NCBI GenBank assembly: GCA_023429275.1
Contig: JAEYWB010000674.1
Span: forward strand, 1 to 7,496
Length of the DNA stretch: 7,496 nt
Origin: Planctomycetota bacterium
GTDB taxonomy: Bacteria > Planctomycetota > Planctomycetia > Planctomycetales > Planctomycetaceae
Direction: 5' to 3'
Positions 1 through 6,396 of the stretch are shown in pieces (position 1 is the first letter of the stretch; the number at the start of each line of letters is the position of its first letter). The position numbers were made by a program, and so were the translations under genes. The notes below the pieces were generated by a model. It did no database searches. It was not told the origin of the DNA and worked only from the letters and a program-made list of their open reading frames with translations.

Positions 1-1690
1 CGGTCGTCCCGCGGTTGATGTAGAGGTTGCCGGCGCGGATCCCTCCTTTCCACTGCGAGATCTCGCGGTCATCGAGGCTGTGGATAGCGCTCGTCAGGCC
101 GTAACCGGTCCCGTTCACGAGGTCGATCGCCTCCGTGAGATCGTTGAATCGCATCACCCCGAGGACCGGGCCGAAGAACTCCGTCAGGTGGGTCACCGAT
201 CCGCGGGTCACGCCGTACTTCACCCCGGGCGACCAGAGGTGCGGGTTGTCGCCGATCGGGTGGGGCATGACGGCCCACGACTCGCCCGGCTCGAGCGTCT
301 TGAGCGCTTCTTCGAGCACGCCGGAAGGAGGCCGCAGCAGCGGACCGACGCGTGTCGGCAGCTCCCAGGCGGAGCCGACTTCAAGGCTCTTGACGGCGTC
401 GCAGAGCATCCGCTTGAAAGCGGGGTCGTCATAGACCTCCGCCTCCAGCAGGAGAAGCGAAGTGGCGGAGCACTTCTGCCCGGCATGGCCGAACGCCGAC
501 TGGACGACATGCTTGATCGCCAGCTCGCGGTCCGACAGGGCGGTGATGATCGAGGCGTTCTTCCCCCCGGTCTCGGCGAAGAGGTGCATCGCGGGCTTCT
601 TCGCGAGCATCCGGAGAGCGGTGTCGGTCCCCCCGGTCAGGATGACGGCGTCGACATCGGGATGGCTGACGAGGCGACTCCCCGCTCCGCCTCCAGGGCA
701 GGGGAGGAACTGGAGCGTCTTGCGGGAGACCCCTGCGCGCCAGAAGCACTGGCACAGCTCCCACGCGACGAGGACGGTGTCGGAGGCGGGCTTGAGGATG
801 ACCGTGTTCCCCGCCGAGAGGGCGGCGGCGATCCCTCCGCAGGGAATCGCGATCGGGAAGTTCCAGGGCGGGACGACGGCGACGACACCCGCGGGAGTCG
901 CGGTCACGTTCGGCAGATCGAAGAACTCGCGCGCGGCCGCGCGGTAGAACTCGACGAAGTCGATCGCCTCGGAGACTTCCGGGTCCCCCTCGGTCAGGAT
1001 CTTGCCGCCGTTGGCCATCGCCGCCCAGAGCAACTCGCCCCGGACGCGCCGGAGTTCCAGCGCGACGCGGCCGAGAACTTCGCTCCGGGCATCGACCGAC
1101 ATTGTCCGCCAGCCGTCGGGATCCTCCTTCGCACAGGCGACGGCCGCCTCGACGTCGCTTTCGGTCGCGAGCGCGTATCGGCAGATCTCCGTTCCGGGCC
1201 GCGACGGATCGACGCAAGGCTTGCTCTCTCGCCCCTCGACGACCTCGTTCCCCGCGAAGACAAGAGGCAGAGTTGTTTCGGCAAGTTCCGGGCGAGTCCG
1301 CCGGACGAGCGATTCCGCCCAGGCGCCGTTCTGCGGCAGAGACCAGTCGGTGTCGGGCTCGTTCTCGAACTCCCGCCAGGGACGTTCCTTCTTCGGGGTC
1401 TCGAACCTCTCGCGAGTGCGGTCCTGTCCGCGCTGCGGCGACGTGCGGACCTCCGTCGTGAACGCTTTCCGAAAGCCCGCCTCGAGCATCTTCCAGTCGC
1501 TGCTTCCGACCTTGAGCCGGAAGGCGTGGCCGAGGAAGTTCTCGGCGCCGGTGTTCTCGTCGAGCCGCCGGATGAGATAACCGATGGCGTTCAGGAACTC
1601 CTCCTTGCGGCAGGCGGGAGCGTACAGGAGGAGCGACGACGTCTTCTCGAGAAGCGCCCGCCGCTGGTGGTTCGCCATCCCCTCGAGCAT
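1..1690 (-). CDS. putA: Delta-1-pyrroline-5-carboxylate dehydrogenase part of PutA (partial, runs off the left edge)
   Basis: Continuation of the same frame after the TAG: 598 open codons from 1795 to the window edge. It carries the end of the PRODH barrel (VGIASHNLFD, then YLIRRLDEN at 1553-1579), a linker, and an NAD-dependent aldehyde dehydrogenase that oxidises glutamate semialdehyde to glutamate. Visible ALDH signatures are PPWNFPIAIP (about 840-870), the AETGGKN glutamate (572-574), the catalytic cysteine in GHAGQKCSA (codon 470-472) and EFFGPVLGV near the C-terminus. All key residues are present and no other stop or frameshift was found. The first ATG after the stop is at 1690 (FEMLEGM), with no Shine-Dalgarno at a useful distance. 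An AAGGAGGT at 1725-1732 lies 34 bases too far upstream. A separately translated P5CDH is possible but unproven. A few dozen C-terminal residues should lie beyond the edge. It could equally be called the 3' part of a pseudogene. Confidence 0.85.
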   Translation of the reverse strand, partial: MLEGMANHQRRALLEKTSSLLLYAPACRKEEFLNAIGYLIRRLDENTGAENFLGHAFRLKVGSSDWKMLEAGFRKAFTTEVRTSPQRGQDRTRERFETPKKERPWREFENEPDTDWSLPQNGAWAESLVRRTRPELAETTLPLVFAGNEVVEGRESKPCVDPSRPGTEICRYALATESDVEAAVACAKEDPDGWRTMSVDARSEVLGRVALELRRVRGELLWAAMANGGKILTEGDPEVSEAIDFVEFYRAAAREFFDLPNVTATPAGVVAVVPPWNFPIAIPCGGIAAALSAGNTVILKPASDTVLVAWELCQCFWRAGVSRKTLQFLPCPGGGAGSRLVSHPDVDAVILTGGTDTALRMLAKKPAMHLFAETGGKNASIITALSDRELAIKHVVQSAFGHAGQKCSATSLLLLEAEVYDDPAFKRMLCDAVKSLEVGSAWELPTRVGPLLRPPSGVLEEALKTLEPGESWAVMPHPIGDNPHLWSPGVKYGVTRGSVTHLTEFFGPVLGVMRFNDLTEAIDLVNGTGYGLTSAIHSLDDREISQWKGGIRAGNLYINRGTT

Positions 1691-1795
1691 CTCGAACTGG
1701 ACCGCGGGGCCGGGCGTCGCACCGACCTCCTTCGCCAGGACGAGTCCATAGGCGACGTCGAACAGGTTGTGGGAGGCGATCCCGACCTGGACGCC

Positions 1796-1798
1796 CTA
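1796..1798 (-). other. In-frame amber codon inside the putA reading frame
   Basis: CTA on the plus strand reads TAG between CTC (Leu) and GGC (Gly). Homology to PutA continues on both sides in the same frame, so a single base change (for example from CAG, GAG, AAG or TGG) explains it. ispF, greA and the LRR-like gene all end in TAG, so amber is an ordinary stop in this genome. Confidence 0.9.
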
Positions 1799-2863
1799 GA
1801 GGTGCTCGGGCCGGAGCGCGAACTCGACCATCCGCTTGTAGTTTGCGTCGGTCTCGACCTTGGTGAGGAACGGCGCCTGAGGCCAGTCGTGGATCGAGGC
1901 GTCGACCCGCTCCATCTCCATGTTCGCTCCCTTGACGATCCGGATCGTCACCGGAGCTCCTCCGGCCGCCACCCGCCGCAGCGCCCATTCGGTGATCCGC
2001 TGCTGGACGGCGAACGAATCGGGGACGTAGGCCTGGAGGGCGATCCCCGCGCGGACCTTCTCGAGTCCCGGGCGGCCGAGCGTCCGGAGGAATGCCTCGG
2101 CGGTGAGTGAGAGGTCGCGGTACTCCTCCATGTCGAGGTAAACGAACTTCGCCACGCGCGTCCCGTCGGGCCGCTGGAAGGTCGCGTGCGCCGCGGCGCG
2201 GTAAAGAAGTTCCAGCCGCTCGCAAAGCACCGACAGGGTGTGTTCCCGCGCCACGGGAAGGATCTGCGAATAGATCGTCGAAATCTTGACCGACAGGACT
2301 TCGACATCCGGCGCCTGCAGCGCCTGCAGGTACTTGTTGAGTCGCTCGAGAGCCTCTTCTTCTCCGAGGAGCGCTTCCCCGAGGAAGTTGAGGTTCATCC
2401 GCACCCCCTCGGCCCGGCGGGCCGCGAGGTGCTCATGGAGGAGTCCCGGCTCGGCGGGGAGAACGACGTTGGCGGTCTCGTGCTGGAGATGCGCCTTGAC
2501 CAGCGGGACCGTGACGGAGGGGAGCCAGTCGCCGAAGGTCTGAAAGCCCTTGAGCAGGGCCTTGTCGAGCGGACTGAAGAATCGCGGGATCCCCTGGACG
2601 TCGAGGATGTGCGTGAACTGTTCGGCGGTGCGGGCCGCGGCGCTCGAGCGGAACGCCTGGTCGGTGAGCTGGACCAGCGTCACCTTGTCTTCGGGGTTCC
2701 GGAGCATCCGGTCGAGCTCCGCCTGCTGGCGGCGTTCGGCCGAAGTCTGCAGCTCGCTCGCACGGGTCTGCAGTTCTCCCGCCAGTGCGACGGCGGCGTC
2801 GATCAGACGGGGCGATCGCGCAGCGGTGCCAGCGGGGGGCGTAGCAGGAGACGAGTCAGACAT
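1796..2863 (-). CDS. putA: Proline dehydrogenase part of PutA, ended by an in-frame TAG
   Basis: Proline dehydrogenase (PRODH) part of a bifunctional PutA, the FAD enzyme that oxidises proline to pyrroline-5-carboxylate. This product is 355 residues from the ATG at 2863, with only a weak AGGCGG upstream. There is no ribbon-helix-helix DNA-binding domain, so it would be an enzyme-only PutA. Helical N-terminus to about residue 110, then barrel motifs: NFLGEALLGEEEA (159-171), LSVKIS (190-195), YLDMEEYRDL (242-251), LQAY (276-279), RIVKGAN (308-314) and KVETDANYKRM (335-345). The frame stops after RPEHL at TAG 1796-1798, yet the very next codons encode GVQVGIASHNLFD, a standard continuation of the PRODH barrel. 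The truncated product lacks the YLIRRLDEN motif (coded at 1553-1579), whose arginines bind the proline carboxylate in the family. Taken alone it should therefore be inactive. Family assignment is secure; whether the gene is functional is open. Confidence 0.9.
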   Translation of the reverse strand: MSDSSPATPPAGTAARSPRLIDAAVALAGELQTRASELQTSAERRQQAELDRMLRNPEDKVTLVQLTDQAFRSSAAARTAEQFTHILDVQGIPRFFSPLDKALLKGFQTFGDWLPSVTVPLVKAHLQHETANVVLPAEPGLLHEHLAARRAEGVRMNLNFLGEALLGEEEALERLNKYLQALQAPDVEVLSVKISTIYSQILPVAREHTLSVLCERLELLYRAAAHATFQRPDGTRVAKFVYLDMEEYRDLSLTAEAFLRTLGRPGLEKVRAGIALQAYVPDSFAVQQRITEWALRRVAAGGAPVTIRIVKGANMEMERVDASIHDWPQAPFLTKVETDANYKRMVEFALRPEHL

Positions 2864-2884
2864 GGGGATGTGCCGCCTGGAGGT

Positions 2885-2904
2885 GTCATCGAGTCACTCG
2901 GTCA
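2885..2904. repeat. Three GTCA/TGAC units at 8-bp period with an inner palindrome, in the putA leader
   Basis: GTCA occurs at 2885-2888, 2893-2896 and 2901-2904, exactly 8 bases apart. The centre also holds CGAGT-C-ACTCG (2890-2900), a perfect 5-1-5 inverted repeat. It lies between the candidate -10 and the putA start, where a repressor or activator could bind. The repeats are short and could be chance. Confidence 0.3.
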
Positions 2905-2926
2905 GTCTTCAAAGCCAGCCGCTCGA

Positions 2927-2932
2927 ATTCTA
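2927..2932 (-). promoter_or_regulatory. Possible -10 element for putA
   Basis: On the minus strand this reads TAGAAT, a 5/6 match to TATAAT, and would put the transcript start near 2920 with a leader of about 57 bases. At a spacing of 17 the -35 position reads GCCCGC, which is no match, so the call rests on the -10 alone. Confidence 0.25.
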
Positions 2933-3009
2933 CGCAGCGAGGCCCATTCGCGGGCAGGATCGGGACCGTTCGTCGCCTCAAGCCGTCAGCCCGCCAGTCC
3001 GGGGGCGCG

Positions 3010-3825
3010 TCAGCCCGGCAAGGTCGTCTGCAGATGAGCGACCAGGCGAAACTCCGGCTCGGGAATGTCCCGGCGGACCCTGCGCGTCAGCGACGGAGCA
3101 TGCGACGCCTTTTCGAGGTCCCGCAGGTAACTCAGCAGCACGGTCCGGCCATCGTCCGACCCATGCAGGAGGAAATGGATCCAGGCCCACGCCTCCTGGT
3201 AGTCCGCCCGCTGCATCTCGCTGACATCCTCGAGTTTCTCGAGCCTCGCGAGGTCGGGCTTCCAGCCGTTCTGCAGGGCCGCCGACAGCCGGCCGACGTG
3301 CTCTCCGTTGAGGTGCCCGGGCGTATTGGGGGGGGACTCGAAGTACTCCGCGAGTCCCTCGTCGAGCCAGAGAGGGACGGTCTTGAGCGAGGCGTGCAGC
3401 AGGCCGTGCGTGTACTCGTGACGCAGGTCTTCCGACGTCTTTTCCCCGTAGAAGGCGTAAACCGCCAGCTCCGTCGTGGTTCCGATGAAGAACGCCCGCC
3501 GCGGCGGAAGGGTCGGATGCCGTGACTGCATGAAGTCGGCGTACCGCTGCTGATCGCGGAACAGGTACACGACGACCGGCCGGGTCGGCTTCGGCAGCTT
3601 GAGGGTCTCATTGACCCGTTGCCGGACCTCTTCGAGGTCACGCAGAACGGGATCGTTCTTCGCCAGCTTGCTGTCCGACCGGACGATGAGCTGGTTGAGC
3701 TTGACCTGGTAGTCGTCCGGGAGTGCCGCCAGCCCATTCCCCTGTCGGAACGAGCATCCGGAGGCCAGGGCCCCGAAGGCCGTTCCGCCGATCAGCCGGA
3801 GGGTCTGCCGCCGCGTCAGCCGCAC
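3010..3825 (-). CDS. Tat-exported lipoprotein with a HEXXH zinc-protease domain (DUF1570-like)
   Basis: Predicted extracytoplasmic zinc peptidase-like protein, 271 residues from the GTG at 3825. That start gives MRLTRRQTLRLIGG, a twin-arginine signal, followed by LASGC with the candidate lipid-bearing Cys at residue 24. The domain core is HEYTHGLLH (136-144), then WLDEGLAEYFE about 15 residues later. This is the gluzincin layout: two His and a downstream Glu bind zinc, and the Glu of HEXXH is catalytic. It matches the DUF1570 / peptidase MA-like proteins common in planctomycetes; the substrate is unknown. The frame is open upstream, so ATG at 3906 (298 residues) or ATG at 3996 (328 residues) are alternative starts. 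I prefer GTG because it places the Tat motif at the N-terminus, although the nearest GGGAG is 14 bases away. It lies 146 bases upstream of putA on the same strand and is divergent from ispF. Exported-protease identity is inferred; the motifs are seen directly. Confidence 0.82.
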   Translation of the reverse strand: MRLTRRQTLRLIGGTAFGALASGCSFRQGNGLAALPDDYQVKLNQLIVRSDSKLAKNDPVLRDLEEVRQRVNETLKLPKPTRPVVVYLFRDQQRYADFMQSRHPTLPPRRAFFIGTTTELAVYAFYGEKTSEDLRHEYTHGLLHASLKTVPLWLDEGLAEYFESPPNTPGHLNGEHVGRLSAALQNGWKPDLARLEKLEDVSEMQRADYQEAWAWIHFLLHGSDDGRTVLLSYLRDLEKASHAPSLTRRVRRDIPEPEFRLVAHLQTTLPG

Positions 3826-4176
3826 TGCGTCGTCGACCGCTCCCGATCGGAAGCGGAGGGAGGCAGCGATTTCTCGACGAGGCAACAACGGCAGTCCCCA
3901 GGGCATCCATGCGGCGGGTTGACCTTGGCGGCATCGTGGCAGAATCGGCCGAACCGGGACAAGAGGAAGTTTCCGATAGGCGAACGGGGATCCCATCGGA
4001 ACGCTATGCTGTGGCGGATGTTACGGCGAGGCCTTGCAAAAAAGCGGTTTCGCGAGTCCGGGGAGGGGGCTGCCCGGAAGCCTGCCTGCTCCAGTCCGCT
4101 CGCCCCGCCCGGAATGTCGTGCTCGCGGGAGCCCGCCGCGATACGATGACCCTTTGTCTTCGTGAGAGGTCGATTC
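3826..4176. other. Divergent intergenic region between the protease gene and ispF
   Basis: If the protease starts at GTG 3825, this 350-base stretch has no gene; the part up to 3996 may instead be its N-terminal extension. The ispF side has TACGAT at 4142-4147 as a weak -10 candidate without a recognisable -35, and a clear ribosome binding site at 4164-4169. A GC-rich hairpin lies around 4125-4138. I found no convincing protease promoter and no RNA gene. Confidence 0.4.
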
Positions 4177-4656
4177 ATGTATCGGGTGGGACAAGGACAC
4201 GACACGCATCGCCTTGGGCCGGGTCTTCCGCTTGTCCTGGGAGGGATCCGGATTCCGCACGAGGCGGGCTCGATCGCCCATAGCGATGGCGATGTGCTGC
4301 TGCACGCCATCACGGACGCCCTGCTCGGGGCAACGGCCCTGGGGGATATCGGCGAGTGGTTCCCCGACACCGACCCTCAGCATGCCGGAGCCGATTCCGC
4401 GGAGCTCCTTCTCAAGGTGGTCAATGAGGTCCACGGACGGGGCTGGCGGGTCGTGAATCTCGACTGCACGATTTTCGCCCAGCGTCCGAAGCTCTCGAGC
4501 TACAAGCGCCAGATCGCCGTTCGCATCGCGGAACTGGTCGGCCTGGCGGCGGACCGGGTGAGCGTCAAAGCGAAGACGGGAGAACGAGTCGGCCCCGTCG
4601 GCCGCGAAGAGGCGATCGAGGCCAGCGCGGTCGTACTGATCGAGAAGAGCCGATAG
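4177..4656 (+). CDS. ispF: 2-C-methyl-D-erythritol 2,4-cyclodiphosphate synthase
   Basis: IspF, a cytoplasmic zinc enzyme of the MEP isoprenoid pathway. It cyclises CDP-methylerythritol 2-phosphate to MEcPP and releases CMP. The protein is 159 residues, the normal length. Metal ligands are D9 and H11 in GQGHDTHRL and H43 in SDGDVLLHA, equivalent to E. coli D8, H10 and H42. Further signatures are HSDGDV (35-40), TDALLGA (46-52), FPDTDP (62-67), NLDCTIFAQRPKL, and near the end VKAKTGERVGPVGREEAIEA, which corresponds to the family's K-x-T-x-E and GR-x-E region. ATG 4177 is chosen over the in-frame GTG 4162 because GAGAGG (4164-4169) sits 7 bases before it and the protein then starts MYRVGQGHD, as the family does. 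It stands alone, without ispD, and is followed by a 209-base leader and greA. Nothing is missing or odd in the protein. Confidence 0.97.
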   Translation: MYRVGQGHDTHRLGPGLPLVLGGIRIPHEAGSIAHSDGDVLLHAITDALLGATALGDIGEWFPDTDPQHAGADSAELLLKVVNEVHGRGWRVVNLDCTIFAQRPKLSSYKRQIAVRIAELVGLAADRVSVKAKTGERVGPVGREEAIEASAVVLIEKSR

Positions 4657-4716
4657 TCACGCGGCACGGGGAGTGCGGTCCGAGGTTGGCACGGCTGGTG
4701 GCGACACTTTGAGAAC

Positions 4717-4744
4717 TGGACACGCTTCCACGTCCCGGTATCAT
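4717..4744 (+). promoter_or_regulatory. Candidate sigma70-like promoter of greA
   Basis: TGGACA (4717-4722) and TATCAT (4739-4744) are each 5/6 matches to consensus with a 16-base spacer, giving a start near 4751. It lies 61 bases after ispF. The predicted transcript enters the terminator hairpin about 4 bases after its first nucleotide. Confidence 0.5.
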
Positions 4745-4754
4745 TGCTCTATCG

Positions 4755-4790
4755 ACACGGGAAGCGGATCGCATCCCGTGTTGATTTTTT
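4755..4790 (+). terminator. Intrinsic terminator in the greA leader
   Basis: A perfect 8-bp stem ACACGGGA (4755-4762) / TCCCGTGT (4774-4781) continues through an A·A mismatch into GCG/CGC with a GAT loop. It is followed by GA and six T residues (4785-4790). This is a textbook rho-independent terminator on the plus strand. It lies 98 bases after ispF, so it can end ispF transcripts. It also lies just downstream of the candidate greA promoter, so it could attenuate greA and release an RNA of about 40 nt. Confidence 0.75.
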
Positions 4791-4865
4791 GTTGCCCGGC
4801 CGGAACCGGCTCCGCCCGGTCCTGTGTCCGCCGATTCGCACCGCCACCGCATGAGGGGGGCTGCC

Positions 4866-5351
4866 ATGGAACGTCAACCGATCACGCGCGGAGGGTACGA
4901 GAAGCTGCGGGAGGAAATCCGCAGGCTTGAGGAAGTGGAGCTCCCTGCAATCGCGGAGCGGATCGCCGACGCGCGCGCCGAGGGGGACCTGCGTGAGAAC
5001 GCGGAATACCACGGCCAGCGCGAGGAGCAGGGACGGTTGATGGCCCGCATCGGCCAGATGAAGGCCAAGCTGGCCAGTTGCTTCATCGTCGAGAAGTCCG
5101 AGATGCCCAAGGGGGTCGTGACGTTCGGCGCCACCGTCACGGTCAAGAACATCACGTTCGACGAAGAAGAGACGTACGAATTCGTCGGTCCGGGCGAAGA
5201 GGACTACGACGGACCGATCATGAAGATCCTGACGACGAGCCCGATCGCCAAGGCCCTCATGGGGAAGAAGGTGGGAGACATCACCGAGGTCGCCCTGCCG
5301 CGAGGGGTTAACAAGATGGAGATCACGAAGATCTCCGATCACTCGTCGTAG
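4866..5351 (+). CDS. greA: Transcription elongation factor GreA
   Basis: GreA inserts its N-terminal coiled coil into the RNA polymerase secondary channel and stimulates cleavage of backtracked RNA. The protein is 161 residues against the usual 158 or so. Residues 1-75 form the coiled coil, with the tip motif [11 protein letters not shown]41 and E44 match the catalytic acidic pair of E. coli GreA in position. From about 83 to the end is the FKBP-like domain: [21 protein letters not shown] (104-116), [14 protein letters not shown] (125-138). ATG 4866 is chosen because GAGGGGGG (4853-4860) sits 5 bases upstream and the protein then begins at the family N-terminus; GTG 4824 would add 14 unsupported residues. 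The leader contains a promoter and terminator that suggest attenuation. It ends with TAG. The neighbours are not functionally related. Confidence 0.97.
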   Translation: MERQPITRGGYEKLREEIRRLEEVELPAIAERIADARAEGDLRENAEYHGQREEQGRLMARIGQMKAKLASCFIVEKSEMPKGVVTFGATVTVKNITFDEEETYEFVGPGEEDYDGPIMKILTTSPIAKALMGKKVGDITEVALPRGVNKMEITKISDHSS

Positions 5352-5488
5352 CGGTCTGCTTTGGGGCAAATGCCGAAGGCTTTGCGGAACAAACGGGCGT
5401 TTCCATCGGCGGTGTCATTGTGGGCACGTCACTCGGCACCGTCGATTACGCCCTGCGAAGACTCAGCCTGTCGCATCCGATGTTCTGA
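5342..5488 (+). pseudogene. Protein-like frame with no start codon, downstream of greA
   Basis: In a frame shifted from greA, the codons from CTC 5342 to TGA 5486-5488 read like a natural protein C-terminus. They include VCFGANAEGFAEQ, then a Gly/Val-rich segment GVSIGGVIVGTSLGTV that could be membrane-embedded, then DYALRRLSLSHPMF and stop. The frame is open only from 5312 and has no ATG, GTG or TTG before GTG 5420, so it cannot be expressed as a whole. In the last 43 codons 28 third bases are G or C. I read it as a leftover 3' end of a lost gene. I do not recognise the family. Chance coding-like sequence is the alternative. Confidence 0.3.
5366..5385 (+). other. Small hairpin after greA
   Basis: GCAAA / TTTGC encloses GCC-GAA-GGC with one bulged T, 15 bases past the greA stop. 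It has no T tract, so it may be a 3'-end structure at best. It overlaps the start-less protein-like frame. Confidence 0.2.
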
Positions 5489-5496
5489 TCGGGCTT

Positions 5497-5513
5497 CACC
5501 GCCACGCGCGGTG
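5497..5513. terminator. GC hairpin between convergent greA and the LRR-like gene
   Basis: CACCGC-CACGC-GCGGTG is a perfect 6-bp stem with a 5-base loop, extendable by a wobble and one pair. It is flanked by CAGCCTG (5464-5470) and CAGGCTG (5521-5527), which are also complementary. It lies where a bidirectional terminator is expected, but neither side has a T tract. Confidence 0.3.
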
Positions 5514-5567
5514 GAATGCTCAGGCTGTGTCGGGCAGGAGGCCGAGCTGCTGGTCCGATGACAATTG

Positions 5568-6290
5568 CTACTTCCCTTTCGGAGCGAGGTACTCCTTTCC
5601 GTCTATTCGTGCCGTTTCCAGCTTCGGGTGATCAAGGACTCCTGCCGTCGGCGAGAGCCGCGAGGATGTCGTGGCAAGAAGATGTCGCAGATTCGGGGCG
5701 ATCTGAGGCAGGGAGGAGAGGTCCGAGAGATTTCTGCAGCGGTGAATCTGCAACTCCGTCAGGTGCTTGAGCACGGGCAGGCCGGTGAGGCTCGATGGGT
5801 TCGCCCAGTACAGCGACAACTTCTTCACCGCGAGGGGAATCTCGGCATCCGCAAAGGACTTCGAGCGTGGTTTGAAGTGCCAGAGGTCGTACTGGCTGAT
5901 GGCAGCGATCGCGATCCCGGTGTCCTGCTTGATCCAGTGGTTGACGACAGTCCCCAGGCGGCGGAAACGGGAGAAGTCGATCCCCGGGCGCTTCGGGTGA
6001 ATCCCGAACTCGTCGAGTTCATCCAGTCCGTAGAGGGCGTCCACGTTCTTCAGCTCCACGTCCCAGAACCAGAGCCATTTCGGCTTGCGATTCGCCAGGC
6101 CGAGGAAGTCCATGTTCTCCTCACGGAATCCGAAATGGGGAGAACCGAACAGCCCGGAAAAGTCCTCCTCGTTGTAGCGCTCCATGCAGGAGTCGACCCG
6201 TCCGCTCTCGATGCCAACCGCCCGTGGCCGCCCCAGCCGGGGCTCGGCGTCCCACTCGTAGAAGCCGCTTGATTTGCGTTCGATGCTCAT
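5568..6290 (-). CDS. Leucine-rich-repeat-like protein of unknown function
   Basis: A 240-residue soluble protein with no signal peptide or membrane segment visible. Residues 60-130 and 150-205 contain irregular leucine-rich-repeat-like units: LKNVDALYGLDELDEFGI (80-97), FSRFRRLGTVV (106-116), VKKLSLYWANPSSLTGLPVL (155-174) and LTELQIHRCRNLSDLSSL (177-194), with the L-x-x-L-x-I-x-x-C-x-x-L spacing of internalin-type repeats. The middle block ISQYDLWHFKPRSKS (131-145) is not repeat-like. ATG 6290 is the only usable start: upstream the frame is open to a TGA but has no ATG, GTG or TTG. No good Shine-Dalgarno precedes it. Base composition is lower than in the neighbours (34 G+C in 60 at 5821-5880). 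It stands alone, convergent with greA, in a low-GC islet, which hints at later acquisition. A role in protein binding is a guess from the fold. Confidence 0.75.
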   Translation of the reverse strand: MSIERKSSGFYEWDAEPRLGRPRAVGIESGRVDSCMERYNEEDFSGLFGSPHFGFREENMDFLGLANRKPKWLWFWDVELKNVDALYGLDELDEFGIHPKRPGIDFSRFRRLGTVVNHWIKQDTGIAIAAISQYDLWHFKPRSKSFADAEIPLAVKKLSLYWANPSSLTGLPVLKHLTELQIHRCRNLSDLSSLPQIAPNLRHLLATTSSRLSPTAGVLDHPKLETARIDGKEYLAPKGK

Positions 6291-6396
6291 GGGCGCTGCG
6301 GTGAGTGAGGCGATTCCAGCGGCAAATGAAGTCCACGTCGATTTGACCCGCCAATGGAACCGCTCCTTTCGATCGGACGATTCCCGCTTGTCTGAT

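Noticed and set aside
1796..1798. Selenocysteine or pyrrolysine insertion at the putA stop
   Set aside because: The codon is TAG, not TGA, so selenocysteine does not apply. PutA has no known special residue here, neighbours use TAG as a normal stop, and no pyrrolysine genes are in the window.
80..2110. A 676-codon open frame on the plus strand opposite putA
   Set aside because: It is antisense to a gene with clear PRODH and ALDH motifs. High third-position GC keeps such mirror frames open, and its own translation is Arg/Asp/Gly-rich with no recognisable domain.
429..2225. A 598-codon minus-strand frame overlapping putA
   Set aside because: It is a different frame from the conserved PutA frame and reads as low-complexity Arg/Gly/Pro sequence, a shadow of the real gene.
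2984..3017. A 10-bp direct repeat CGTCAGCCCG (2984-2993 and 3008-3017) at the end of the protease gene
   Set aside because: It is short, GC-rich and appears only twice; one copy overlaps the stop codon. There is no mobile-element context.
4162..4176. GTG 4162 as the ispF start
   Set aside because: It would place the ribosome binding site GAGAGG inside the coding region and add five residues that the family lacks.
6121..6354. A 77-codon minus-strand frame with AAAGGAG before its TTG start, overlapping the LRR-like gene
   Set aside because: The Shine-Dalgarno match is good, but the translation turns into Arg/Gly-rich shadow sequence once it overlaps the LRR-like gene in another frame.
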